Source: Nannocystis sp.
GTDB lineage: Bacteria; Myxococcota_A; Polyangia; Nannocystales; Nannocystaceae
DNA: 64,000 nucleotides
NCBI RefSeq assembly: GCF_016714285.1
Contig: NZ_JADJNN010000001.1
Location: forward strand, 682,001 to 746,000
Reading direction: 5' to 3'
Shown here: positions 43,525 through 54,686 of the stretch, in pieces
Layout of the letters: every line of letters starts with the position of its first letter
Position numbering within the stretch: position 1 is the stretch's first letter
The notes under the pieces: model-generated
What the model was told of the DNA's origin: nothing
The model's database searches: none
What the model saw: the letters and a program-made list of their open reading frames with translations, nothing else
Translations under genes and position numbers: made by a program

Positions 43525-45360
43525 ATGCCGCACCTGCAATACACCGGCCCCGACGGCGCGACCCTCCGCTTCAAGCTGCTCCGGCGACTCACCTCGATCG
43601 GCAGCTCGCGCGAGTGCGACGTGGTCCTCGCGGGCCCCGACATCGCCCCGACCCACTGCACGATCGAGCACGAGGCCGGCAACTTCAAGCTCGAGTCGGC
43701 CAGCCGCAGCGCGCCCTTCTTCATCGCCGGCAAGAAGCTGCGCGAGCACAACCTGCGCCACGGCGACGTGTTCGTGGTCGGCCCGATCGAGCTGAGCTTC
43801 GCCGCCATCGACCCGCCGATCGCCAGCAGCGACCCCGAGAGCGCCGCCAAGGTCCAGATCGAGGCCATGCGCCAGCTGCAGCGCTTCAGCGAGCTGCTGC
43901 TGCGCGACGAGAGCAGCCTCGACGGCCTGCTCAACGAGCTCATCGACCAGGTCGTCGCGCTCACCTCCGCTAGCAAGGGCTTCCTCGTGCTCGCCGAGGG
44001 CGACAAGTACGAGGTCCGGGTCGCCCGCGGCCTCGACCGTCAGCCGGTCGACGACCCCGAGCAGCTGCTCTCGGACAAGATCATCCGCGAGGTCATCACC
44101 TCGCGCGAGCCGCAGATCATCAGCGACGCCTACCACGACATGCGCTTTCAAAACAGCATGTCGGTGATCAACCTCAAGCTCTCGAGCGTGATGTGCGTGC
44201 CGCTGATCGTCCGCGGCGAGCTGCTCGGCCTGATCTACGTCGGCAACAATTCGGTCGTCAATTTGTTCAAGCAGTCGCAGCTGGAGACGCTGCGGGTCTA
44301 CGCCACCCAGGCCGCCCTCTTCATCAAGAACGCCAAGCTCCTCAACGAGCTGCGCTCGGACGCCGTCGGCCTGCAAAAGCGCCTCGACGACGTCAAGTTC
44401 GGCCAGATCATCGGCTCCTGTCCGCAGATGATCGAGGTCTACAAGCGGGTCGAGAAGGTCGCCGGCACCGACATCAGCGTGCTCGTCACCGGCGAGACCG
44501 GCACCGGCAAGGAGCTCATCGCCCAGGAGATCCACAGCCGGTCGCCGCGCAGCAAGGGCCCGCTCGTCACCGTCAACTGCGGCGCCATCCCCGAGAACCT
44601 CATCGAGTCGGAGCTGTTCGGCCACGTCAAGGGCGCCTTCACCGGCGCCGTCGGCAATCAGCTCGGCAAGTTCCAGGCCGCGGAGAAGGGCACCATCTTC
44701 CTCGACGAGGTCGGCGAGCTGCCGCTGCAGCTGCAGGTCAAGTTCCTGCGCGTGCTGCAGGAGCGCCAGGTCCAGCGCGTCGGCGAGACCAAGTCCACGC
44801 CGATCGACGTCCGCGTCGTCGCGGCCACCAACCGCGACCTCGCCAAGGACGTCGCCGCCGGCCGCTTCCGCGAGGACCTCTATCACCGCCTCAACGTCAT
44901 CGACATCCACCTCCCGCCGCTGCGCGAGCGCGGCCAGGACGTCGCCCTCATCGCCCGCTACTTCGTCACCCGCTACGCCCGCGAGTACGGGGCCAAGATC
45001 GACGCCGCCCACCCCTTCGACCCCAGCGGCGAGCGGGCCCTGCTGCGCTTCAACTGGCCAGGCAACATCCGCCAGCTCGAGAACCACGTGAAGAAGGCGC
45101 TGGTCCTCGCCGACGGCCCCGCCCTCACCGCCCGCGACCTCGACCTCGAGATCGACATGCCCGGCAGCGCCGGCGCCCCGATCGCCATCGCCGCCCCCGA
45201 GCAGATCCTCCCGCTCACCGAGGCCCGCGAGCTGTGGCAGCGCGACTACATCAACCACGTGCTCGCCCTCAACGCCGGCAACCGGACCAAGACCGCCCGC
45301 GACCTCGGCGTCGACCCGCGCACGATCTTTCGCCACCTCGAGAAGGAAGACAAGAAGTGA
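43525..45360 (+). CDS. Sigma-54-dependent transcriptional activator with FHA and GAF sensor domains
   Basis: 611 residues from ATG 43525. An FHA domain (about 10-95; IGSSRECDVVL...PTHCTIEH) would read phosphothreonine, placing it downstream of Ser/Thr kinases. A GAF domain follows (about 135-285). The AAA+ core has Walker A GETGTGKE (323-330), the sigma-54-contact loop GAFTGA (370-375) intact, Walker B FLDEVGEL and the R-finger region NRDLAKD...REDLYHRLN. A Fis-type helix-turn-helix (RTKTARDLGVDPRTIFRHL) ends it. This design is common in myxobacteria. Its stop overlaps the next start (GTGA), so it may also be translated in step with the lipoproteins. Confidence 0.93.
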   Translation: MPHLQYTGPDGATLRFKLLRRLTSIGSSRECDVVLAGPDIAPTHCTIEHEAGNFKLESASRSAPFFIAGKKLREHNLRHGDVFVVGPIELSFAAIDPPIASSDPESAAKVQIEAMRQLQRFSELLLRDESSLDGLLNELIDQVVALTSASKGFLVLAEGDKYEVRVARGLDRQPVDDPEQLLSDKIIREVITSREPQIISDAYHDMRFQNSMSVINLKLSSVMCVPLIVRGELLGLIYVGNNSVVNLFKQSQLETLRVYATQAALFIKNAKLLNELRSDAVGLQKRLDDVKFGQIIGSCPQMIEVYKRVEKVAGTDISVLVTGETGTGKELIAQEIHSRSPRSKGPLVTVNCGAIPENLIESELFGHVKGAFTGAVGNQLGKFQAAEKGTIFLDEVGELPLQLQVKFLRVLQERQVQRVGETKSTPIDVRVVAATNRDLAKDVAAGRFREDLYHRLNVIDIHLPPLRERGQDVALIARYFVTRYAREYGAKIDAAHPFDPSGERALLRFNWPGNIRQLENHVKKALVLADGPALTARDLDLEIDMPGSAGAPIAIAAPEQILPLTEARELWQRDYINHVLALNAGNRTKTARDLGVDPRTIFRHLEKEDKK

Positions 45361-46208
45361 AGCCCCGCGCGGCAGGCCCCGGATCAGGCCCCGGATCAGG
45401 CCCCGGATCAGCGGCGCTCCTGCTCGCGGCCGTCGTGCTCGCGGCCTGCATCCTTCCGGACCGCGGCATCATCATCGTCGACGAGAACGTGCAGAACAAG
45501 CACCCGGTCCGCTTCGTCGAGCCGACCCCGCTCACGCCCGAGGCGCTCGACACCTGCCTCTCGCTCGACGAGGTCAAGCCCAACGAGGTCTGCCAGCCCG
45601 GCGACGCCGCCACCGTGCTGCCGCACTTCCTCGATCCGACCAAGCTCGACTACAACTTCTGCAGCTGCGACATCGACTCCGAGGAGGACTCGATCAAGCT
45701 GCCCGCCGTCACGCTCTACGTCGAGGACCGCGCCAACGACGTCAACAAGGGCCTCGACGACATCTTCGCCGCGCTCATGCTCGACCTCCGGCCCGACGAG
45801 CAGGACCCCTCGCGCAAGGTCCTCTACCAGAGCTACGTCGACCCGACCGTCGCGCTCAAGCCGACCACGGCGATCGAGTACGAGCCGCCGCGCCGCCCCG
45901 ACACCGGTCGCGAGCTGCGGCAGCTGAACCTCGGCCTCCCGAGCGACGACCGGGCCGACCAGATCGACCTGTGCAACGGCGCCGGGCTGCCGCTGTCCCT
46001 CGGCTACCACACCCTGCGCGTGATCGTCAGCGACGCCCCGTGGTTCAACCCCACAGAGGACGAACAGACCCGCGAGATCGGCGTCCCCGACCTCGCCAAC
46101 GGCGCCACCTACGACACCCTCGAGTACGTGTTCCACTGCGACGACAAGAGCGACCCGGAGAACAAGCACTGCGTCGACCAGTGCAAGCCGCGCGGGGAGC
46201 AGCAGTGA
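45357..46208 (+). CDS. Lipoprotein with Cys-rich mature part, unknown function
   Basis: 283 residues from GTG 45357, overlapping the activator stop (GTGA). The N-terminus has three tandem GPGS repeats before the hydrophobic core ALLLAAVVLAAC, whose Cys is the lipidation site. The mature protein has several cysteines (CLSLDEVKPNEVC, NFCSCDID, FHCDDKSDPENKHCVDQC) and acidic stretches. No domain is recognised. It is translationally coupled on both sides (GTGA with the next gene), which ties it to the activator and the following lipoprotein as one unit. Confidence 0.72.
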   Translation: MKPRAAGPGSGPGSGPGSAALLLAAVVLAACILPDRGIIIVDENVQNKHPVRFVEPTPLTPEALDTCLSLDEVKPNEVCQPGDAATVLPHFLDPTKLDYNFCSCDIDSEEDSIKLPAVTLYVEDRANDVNKGLDDIFAALMLDLRPDEQDPSRKVLYQSYVDPTVALKPTTAIEYEPPRRPDTGRELRQLNLGLPSDDRADQIDLCNGAGLPLSLGYHTLRVIVSDAPWFNPTEDEQTREIGVPDLANGATYDTLEYVFHCDDKSDPENKHCVDQCKPRGEQQ

Positions 46209-48613
46209 CCCACCGTGTTCCGGCTGGGCGGGCCAGACTGGCCGGGCTGGCCGGACTGGCCGGACTCCTGACGGGCCTCGCCGCCGCCTGCTCGACCCTC
46301 GCCGAGGTCGAGCAGGTGACCAAGTGCGTCTCTGACAACGAGTGCGATGCGAAGGTCCCCGGCCAGGTCTGCGGCGGCGGCATCTGCTACGACGCCTCGC
46401 TCCCGGACCGCGCCGCGATCGGCCTCGACGTGCTCGGCAGCGGCCTCGAGAGCAACTTCCGCGTCGAGCTGCGCGGCACCGACGCGGCCGCCCTGCGCAT
46501 CGATCGCACCCCGGTCCGCTACAGCGTCAGCCTCGACGACCGCAAGCTGGGCAACAACAAGATCGTCTCCGGCGTGCGCGACCAGCTGGAGATCAGCCTG
46601 AGCGAGACCTACAACAGCGGCGACAGCGACAAGACCACCAGCCTCGCCGGCAGCCTCACGCTGACCCAGGCGTCCCGACTCGGCCGCGAGGTCGTCACCA
46701 AGAACTTGCTGCGCGTCGACCTCATCGATCCGATGACCATGCAAGCGATCGCGGACCCGAAGGTCGTGCTGCCGTGGGCCCGCTACGACCGCGACAAGGC
46801 CGGCATGGACATCCCGCTCCTGCTCGCCATCAGCGCCGACGACGGCCTCGACGAGGACACCAGCGTCCAGGTCTACCGCGGCCTGATCTACCGCCAGCTG
46901 GTCCGACCGCAGCTGCCCGGCGTCGGCACCCACGCCTTCACCATGGAGTCCCGCCGCGAGTGCCACCGCAAGATCTACGGCACCCTGCTGCTCACCGACA
47001 AGTCGGTGCCCACGAGCCCCGCGGACATCAGCTTCCGCCACGCCCGGCGCGACCCCGAGGCGGGCGCCATCTGCGACCCCGCGCCCGAGACCGGCACCCC
47101 CGCGGTGTGCTCCCCGCAGACGGTCGCCGCGCTCGACAGCCTGCCCGAGTGCATCACCGTCAATGACTGCCCGCCGCCGTACGGCTGCCACAGCAGCGGT
47201 GACAGCAAGCGCTGCGGCTGCGACCGCGACGACGAGTGCCCGCTCGGCCAGGTCTGCGAGCTCACCAGCAAGCGCTGCGCGATCGACCTCAGCGACCTCG
47301 TCGCCACCAAGGGCGTCGTCTCCACGGTCGGCGCGATGAACCAGTACGAGGCCTGGATCTACACCTACTGCGAGGGCAAGCTCGAGGCCGACCGCGAGAT
47401 GGAGTTCGTCGTGTCCGTCGCCCCGCGCAACGCCGAGGGCATGGGCCCGGCCCCGCTGCCCGAGCTCAGCTACCACACCACGATCGACTTCCTGTGGAGC
47501 AACGGCATGCGCCCGCCCGAGGAGGCCGACCGCATCTGCCTGCCCACCTGGGCCCCGCCGCAGTCCCTCGCCTTCCAGCTGAGCAGCGCCCCGCAGCAGC
47601 TCTACACGGACGCCAAGGGCCAGCCGTGGGTCTGCTGTTCGCCCGCCTGCCTCGACACCAGCGACACCACCGGCCCCGCCACCGTCCCCACGAGCTGCCC
47701 GCTCGGCGCCACGGTCACCGCGCGCACCGTCTTCACCCCCGATCCCGTCGCCTGGTCCAACACCTTCTGCATGGAACTCGAGCGCAACGACCTCACGTTG
47801 CCCGCGGGCTCGCAGCGGGTCACGTACGGCCCGCTCGACCGCAGCGCCTGCGCCCAGCCGGACACGCCCTGCGAGATCTCGCTGTCACGCGGCGACGGCG
47901 AGCTCGAGTACGAGATCCGCGTCGAGCCCCCGGTCGGCTCGCTGGTCCGCTCCACGATCCTCCCGCCGCAGATCGTCGCGGCCGGCACCGCCAGCGTCAC
48001 GCCGGCGCAGCTCGAGTACCGCGTGCTGGTCCACGGACAGGTCAAGCTCCCCGGCGGCGAGGAGGATTGCACCGACATCCTCACCTGCCTCCCCAACGCC
48101 GAGATCATGGCCGAACGCCTGCGGATCGCCGACGACGATCCCGCCACGACCCTCGGCCCCTATTTCTACACGGCGCAGACGATCCCCGGCAGCCCTGGCG
48201 ACTTCGTGCTCGCCGTCAACCCAGGCGTCTACCTCATCACGGCCCTCCCGCAGAGCGGCAGCCAGGGCGGCCCGGCCCGCATCGCCGTCCACGACCTGCG
48301 CCTGGACTCCCCCGCGGTCGACACCAAGGGCCCCATGCCGACCGCCGAGCTCACGCCCATCGAGCTCGAGCTCGGCAAGCTCGTGACCATCGAGCTCGAC
48401 AACTTCGATCGCAGCAGCGTCGCTGTCCCGCTCGACATGGCCGGCTGGAAGGGCCAGATCGCCGGCTACCCCGACCTCGACCTCAACGACCCGAGCACCT
48501 GCTATGGCGGCAGCGGACGCGGCTGCCTGATCCGTCGCCTGCGCCCCGGCAAGAGCGGCCTGTCGCCCACGCAGGAGCAGTTCGTGAAGTACCTGACCCG
48601 GGCCCCGAAGTAG
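46205..48613 (+). CDS. Large Cys-rich lipoprotein, unknown function
   Basis: 802 residues from GTG 46205 (GTGA overlap). A Leu/Ala/Gly-rich signal with nine-base repeats (LAGLAGLAGLL) ends in the lipobox GLAAAC. The region CVSDNECDAKVPGQVCGGGICY and later CDRDDECPLGQVCELTSKRC are disulfide-rich knots of the kind frequent in myxobacterial surface proteins. Between and after them lie beta-rich stretches without a family I recognise. Likely an outer-membrane-associated surface protein acting with the preceding lipoprotein. Its 3' end is present in three 32-base copies. Confidence 0.75.
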   Translation: MTHRVPAGRARLAGLAGLAGLLTGLAAACSTLAEVEQVTKCVSDNECDAKVPGQVCGGGICYDASLPDRAAIGLDVLGSGLESNFRVELRGTDAAALRIDRTPVRYSVSLDDRKLGNNKIVSGVRDQLEISLSETYNSGDSDKTTSLAGSLTLTQASRLGREVVTKNLLRVDLIDPMTMQAIADPKVVLPWARYDRDKAGMDIPLLLAISADDGLDEDTSVQVYRGLIYRQLVRPQLPGVGTHAFTMESRRECHRKIYGTLLLTDKSVPTSPADISFRHARRDPEAGAICDPAPETGTPAVCSPQTVAALDSLPECITVNDCPPPYGCHSSGDSKRCGCDRDDECPLGQVCELTSKRCAIDLSDLVATKGVVSTVGAMNQYEAWIYTYCEGKLEADREMEFVVSVAPRNAEGMGPAPLPELSYHTTIDFLWSNGMRPPEEADRICLPTWAPPQSLAFQLSSAPQQLYTDAKGQPWVCCSPACLDTSDTTGPATVPTSCPLGATVTARTVFTPDPVAWSNTFCMELERNDLTLPAGSQRVTYGPLDRSACAQPDTPCEISLSRGDGELEYEIRVEPPVGSLVRSTILPPQIVAAGTASVTPAQLEYRVLVHGQVKLPGGEEDCTDILTCLPNAEIMAERLRIADDDPATTLGPYFYTAQTIPGSPGDFVLAVNPGVYLITALPQSGSQGGPARIAVHDLRLDSPAVDTKGPMPTAELTPIELELGKLVTIELDNFDRSSVAVPLDMAGWKGQIAGYPDLDLNDPSTCYGGSGRGCLIRRLRPGKSGLSPTQEQFVKYLTRAPK

Positions 48614-48690
48614 CGACGCTGGCCGCCACCTGCGCTCCGAAGTAGCGTCGCAGGCAGCCATCCGCGGCCCCAAAATAGCGTGCGTTTTCA
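48597..48690. repeat. Three 32-base copies of the 3' end of the lipoprotein gene
   Basis: Units 48597-48628, 48629-48660 and 48661-about 48690. Each contains CCCCGAAGTAGCG or a close variant, that is the codons for (A)PK plus stop. Only the first is in the gene; the second in frame would read CAPK-stop. Divergence increases with distance from the gene. Confidence 0.85.
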
Positions 48691-48713
48691 AGTGATCCGG
48701 GGCCCGCCCGGGG

Positions 48714-49139
48714 TTGACCGTCCGGGGTGAACCTGGGAGACTCCGGCCACTGTCTCGGCCGGCCTCAGCACGTCGCGATCGGATCACCACGGTGATCTGG
48801 GTCGCGTCGTCGGTTGTCGCCATCTCCTGGGCGGCTGTCGGGATCTACACGGGCCTCGCCACGCAGAACCCCGCTCGCCAGTCGGCGGCCGGGTTCTGTG
48901 AGTACCGTGTCGAGCTCGTGCGCGACCGGCTGATCAACCTTCTCGAGCAGGCGCCCGGCCAGATCAGTACCCCGGCCGGGGCCAAGTTCTCCAACCTCCT
49001 CCGCGAGACCCGGGCGCTCTGCGCGGGCCGAGATCCCGAGACCACGCGCAAGCTGGGCCGGATCGAGGCCCTTTACGGCGACTTTGACCTTCGGTCCAGC
49101 CGCCACGCCGACGCACGCCAGGAGCTCCTTGCGCTCTAG
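48714..49139 (+). CDS. Small membrane-anchored protein, unknown function
   Basis: Up to 141 residues; a TTG at 48714 gives the longest reading and later starts are possible. A single hydrophobic segment (TVIWVASSVVAISWAAVGIYTG) near residues 26-47 would anchor it, followed by a soluble helical part with two cysteines (FCEY, LCAG). No family is recognised. It ends just before the helicase gene, in the same direction. Confidence 0.5.
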   Translation: MTVRGEPGRLRPLSRPASARRDRITTVIWVASSVVAISWAAVGIYTGLATQNPARQSAAGFCEYRVELVRDRLINLLEQAPGQISTPAGAKFSNLLRETRALCAGRDPETTRKLGRIEALYGDFDLRSSRHADARQELLAL

Positions 49140-49499
49140 GATCCAGCACCATGTCCGTTCACTCCTCGTCTGGCGACCAGCCGGACCGAGCCCTCGATGA
49201 TTTGAGCCCGTCCACCGCCTCCGCCGCGACGAGCTCAGCTTCTCCTTCCACCCCAACGCCCGCCCCCGTGGCGCGAGACCGCCGCGAGCCCCGAGCCCGC
49301 GAGCACCGAGCCCGCGAGCCCCGAGCTCACGAGCCCCGAGCCCGCGAGCACCGAGCCCGCGAGCACCGAGCCCGCGAGCACCGAGCCCGCGAACCCCGCG
49401 CCCGCGAGCACCGAGCCCGCCGCACCGGCGAGCAACCACGACGACGCCTGGGCCCAGGCTGCCCAGGCCGCCGCGGTCCCGGAGCCCGAGCTGCCGCCC

Positions 49500-51491
<1,992 letters not shown>

Positions 51492-51769
51492 GCACCGCCC
51501 CGATGCTGCGCGCCCCGACGGCTTCCGCGGTCGCGGTGACCGCAACGAGGGTCGCGGCCGCGATCGCTTCCGCGATCGCGACGGTCGCCGCGATCGCAAC
51601 GAGGGCGATGTCCGTGCCGCTGAGCCGGCGACCGTGCGCAACGACGGCGAGCGTCGGCCTCACGACGACGGCGAGCGTCGCCGGCGGCGCGACCGTCATC
51701 CAGGCGATCCCGCCCAACTCCCGCTGCAGGCCACCGGTGGGTCGCCCGGCAGCACCCTGCCAACAGACC

Positions 51770-51845
51770 CGCCGACCCCGGTATTGGCCCCGGTATTGGC
51801 CCCGGTATTGGCCCCCGTGTCGGCCCCGGTATTGGCCCCCGCAAT
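51770..51845. repeat. Five 12-base repeats (CCGGTATTGGCC type) in helicase tail
   Basis: Tandem units read PVLA (PVLAPVLAPVLAPVSAPVLAP). GTATTGG is AT-rich compared with the surroundings. The array lies inside the low-complexity linker. Confidence 0.75.
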
Positions 51846-52060
51846 GGTCGTCGCCGCCCCGCCGCCCGACGCCGTCCAGGCGACCGCGCCGGTGCCCGGT
51901 GCCAGCGTGAGCCTGCCCTCGATCCCCGCGCCGGGTCAGCTCCGCCTCGGTGGTCGCGGCCGTCTCGGCGACCGCGGCAGCTTCGCCCACGTCGCCCTGG
52001 CTGCGACCATCACCGCCCCCCAGGCCGACGCCGGCCCGCTCGTCGAGGCTGGCAGCGAGG

Positions 52061-52076
52061 CTGTCTCCGGGGACAG
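52061..52076. repeat. Dispersed palindrome CTGTCTCCGGGGACAG in helicase tail
   Basis: Near-perfect inverted repeat of the CTGTCC...GGACAG family, read as EAVSGDSS. Confidence 0.65.
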
Positions 52077-52229
52077 CTCGATCGTTGGCGACGGCGAGGG
52101 CCGCCGCAAGCGTCGTCGTCGTCGCCGTCGCGGCCGCCGCGGCGAGGGCGAAGGCACCGGCGCGACCCAGGAAGTCGCCGGCGAGTCCGACGACGAGACC
52201 GGCGACGAGCCCGAGAGCGCCGAACCCAC

Positions 52230-52400
52230 CGCCGCGCCCACTGGCCGCGACACTGGCCGCGACGCCCGCGACACTGGCCGCGACTGGCCGCGACGCCCGC
52301 GACACTGGCCGCGAGACTGCCCGACGCCCGCGACACCCGCGAGACTGGCCGCGACAGCCGCGACAGCCACGACACCCGCGACACCGCCGAGCCGAGCGGC
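52230..52400. repeat. GACACTGGCCGC / GACACCCGCGAG short repeats in helicase tail
   Basis: Irregular 9- to 15-base repeats (GRDTGRD, then GRDSRDSHDTRDT in the other frame). Two units lack two bases relative to their neighbours, which moves the reading frame twice. All three frames are open here. Confidence 0.7.
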
Positions 52401-52487
52401 GAGCCCGGGAGCGACGCCGCCGGCGATCGCGGCCGCAAACGCCGTCGTCGCCGCCGCAACGGTCGCCCCCTCGACGCACCCCGCCCC

Positions 52488-53693
52488 ATGGCGCCCGAGC
52501 GGGCCGCCCGCCCCGAGCCCCCCCTCGCTCCGGCTGCCCCGCCCGCCCCCGTGGGCGTACCCGTGGTCGTCCCGCGCCGCATGGCCCAGGACGAGATCAT
52601 CATCGACATCGATGAGAACGAGCTCGAGGTGGTCCAGAGCGAGTTCGGCTCGATGGACGACGAGTTCGACGAGTTCGCCCTGATGGACCGCCGCCAGGCG
52701 GTCATCGAGACCCTCCAGGAGGAGGTCGAGCTCGAGGACCTCTCACGCAGCGACGCCTCGCGGATGATCGCCGACGAAGAGGACGAGGGCGAAGGCGAGG
52801 ACGAGGCCAACGACGAGACCGACGCCAGCGACGAGCCCGCCGTCGTCGCCCCCGGCCCCGACGGCGCCAACGCCACGCCGGAGACCGAGAGCGAGGCCGA
52901 CGAGCGCAAGCGCAAGCGCCGGCGCCGGCGCAAGAAGGCCGCCCCGCTGGTCCTGCCGGAGCTCACCGCCCCGCCGCACAAGGACTTCTGGGAGGTGTGG
53001 GCCTCCAAGTACACCTATCAGGACTTCGAGGACGGCAAGTACACCCCGCCCAACAACGTCCCCGAGGTCGAGGACGAGCCGCCCGCCGCACCTGTCCTCG
53101 CGGACAGGCCCGCCGCCCGCGCCCCGCGCCCCGCCGCCCCGCCCCGCCAGAGCGGCCCGCGGACCAGCCCGCCCCGGGCCCCGCGCCCGGGAGGCCCCGA
53201 GGGGCTCCCGCCGCGTCCACCCGTGATCGCCAGCACCAGCAGCGAGGCTGACGACGGCGAGTTCATCAAGGTCTGCCTCAACCTCGGCCGCTCGCACGGG
53301 CACAAGGCGGCGACCCTGCGCGGGCTCCTGCGCGACCACCTCGGCCTCGAGGGCCGGGCGATCCGCGACCTCACCGTCCGCGACGGGGACACCCTGTTCC
53401 GCGTCCACCAGGGCGAGCTGCCGCGGATCCAGGAAGCGCTGACCAGGGTCCGCGACGGCGACGCCCCGCTGACGATCCCGCTGACGATCCGGGCCGTCGA
53501 GGATCACAGCGACGCCCTGCGCGCCCCGCCACCTGGCGCCCTCGCCGGGTCCGAGATCCTCGCCGGGGCCGACTCGGGGCCCGAGATCCTCGCCGGGGCC
53601 GACACCCTGGTTGGCGACATGCCGCCCGCCGAGCCCGAGCCCGCCGACGCCCCGCGCCCCGATCTGGCGGGCGACGACGCCAGCGGCACCTGA
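52488..53693 (+). CDS. C-terminal part of the helicase with DbpA-type RNA-binding domain
   Basis: Open to TGA 53693; the ATG at 52488 is only the first in this frame, and conserved-looking sequence (GEPGSDAAGDRGRKRRRRR) continues upstream, so this is a fragment of the composite helicase. An acidic stretch (DEIIIDIDENELEVVQSEFG, DEEDEGEGEDEAND) is followed by a basic KRKRRRRRKKAA patch and a conserved block APPHKDFWEVWASKYTYQDF. The C-terminal domain (EFIKVCLNLGRSHG, LRGLLRDHLGLEGRAIRDL) matches the DbpA RNA-binding domain that directs helicases to 23S rRNA. If not joined to the core, it would be a separate RNA-binding protein. Confidence 0.7.
   Translation: MAPERAARPEPPLAPAAPPAPVGVPVVVPRRMAQDEIIIDIDENELEVVQSEFGSMDDEFDEFALMDRRQAVIETLQEEVELEDLSRSDASRMIADEEDEGEGEDEANDETDASDEPAVVAPGPDGANATPETESEADERKRKRRRRRKKAAPLVLPELTAPPHKDFWEVWASKYTYQDFEDGKYTPPNNVPEVEDEPPAAPVLADRPAARAPRPAAPPRQSGPRTSPPRAPRPGGPEGLPPRPPVIASTSSEADDGEFIKVCLNLGRSHGHKAATLRGLLRDHLGLEGRAIRDLTVRDGDTLFRVHQGELPRIQEALTRVRDGDAPLTIPLTIRAVEDHSDALRAPPPGALAGSEILAGADSGPEILAGADTLVGDMPPAEPEPADAPRPDLAGDDASGT
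53092..53109. repeat. Dispersed palindrome CCTGTCCTCGCGGACAGG
   Basis: Family palindrome with seven-base arms, inside the DbpA-domain fragment and read as APVLADRP. Confidence 0.75.
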
Positions 53694-53714
53694 CGCCCGC
53701 GGCGAGGTCATGCC

Positions 53715-54674
53715 ATGTCCCTCGCCGACAGCGCCTCGCTCGCCCCCTACCCCGACCCGGACACCCGGGAGCATGAACTCGACGACCTCGCCGCCAGCCT
53801 CGGCGGCGAGATCGTCGAGTACGGCCGCAGCCGCGAGGACCGCCCGCTGCGAGCCCTCCGCCTGCCCTCCGCGGGCCCGGCGATCCTCTGCTCGGCCAAC
53901 ATCCACGGCATCGAGTACATCGCCAGCCGCGTCGCCCTCGGCCTGCTGCACGGCCTGTGCGCCGGCGACCCCGAGCTGCAGCGCCTGCGCGCCCGCGCCG
54001 AGCTGTGGCTGATCCCCTGCCTCAACCCCGACGGCTACGCCCGCACCTGGTCCACCGGCGGTCAGGGTCGCCTCGCCGACATGCGGGCCAACGCCGCCGG
54101 CGTCGACCTCAACCGCAACTTCCCGCGCCCCGGCAGGGCCGCCCCCAGCCGCCTCCCGGGCGCCGGCTCCGACCGCCCCGGCGACGCGACCTACCGCGGC
54201 CCCGCGCCCCTCAGCGAGCCCGAGACCGCCGCCCTCGATCGCCTCTTCGCCGCCCGGCGCTTCCACGCCAGCGTCAACCTCCACTCATTCATGGGCACCG
54301 TGATCCCGGCCCGCGTCAGCGAGCGCGAGGCCTACGCCCGCTACCGCGAGCTCGCCCGCGTCCTCGCCCACGCCCAGCCCAGGGTCCGCTACCGCCGCCT
54401 CGCCCACCGCATCTTCGACACCTTCACCGGCGAGCAGGAGGACCACCAGCACCACGCCTTCGGCACCTGGGCCGTGTGCCTCGAGACCTTCTCCCTGCGC
54501 GCCAGCTACACCCAGCACCTGCGCCGCCCGAGCGTGTTCTGGCGCTTCAACCCCCGCGACCCCGCCGCCTGGATCGCCAACGACGTCCCCGGCATCACCG
54601 CCTACTTCCACGCCGCGCTCGAGCTCCCGCCGCCCCCCGCCGCCTCGCGCCGCGCCCTGCCCCCCGGGCCCTGA
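53715..54674 (+). CDS. M14-family zinc carboxypeptidase, cytoplasmic
   Basis: 319 residues from ATG 53715. Zinc ligands are visible as His64 and Glu67 (ANIHGIEYIAS) and His190 (SVNLHSFMG). NPDGYARTW and VDLNRNFPRP are substrate-site motifs and Glu257 (VCLETFSL) is the catalytic base. There is no signal peptide, so it acts in the cytoplasm, perhaps on peptides or on murein tripeptides as in MpaA-like enzymes; the substrate is not shown by the sequence. It lies 21 bases after the helicase stop and 12 bases before the TolC-type gene. Confidence 0.87.
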   Translation: MSLADSASLAPYPDPDTREHELDDLAASLGGEIVEYGRSREDRPLRALRLPSAGPAILCSANIHGIEYIASRVALGLLHGLCAGDPELQRLRARAELWLIPCLNPDGYARTWSTGGQGRLADMRANAAGVDLNRNFPRPGRAAPSRLPGAGSDRPGDATYRGPAPLSEPETAALDRLFAARRFHASVNLHSFMGTVIPARVSEREAYARYRELARVLAHAQPRVRYRRLAHRIFDTFTGEQEDHQHHAFGTWAVCLETFSLRASYTQHLRRPSVFWRFNPRDPAAWIANDVPGITAYFHAALELPPPPAASRRALPPGP

Positions 54675-54686
54675 CGGAGCCATGCC

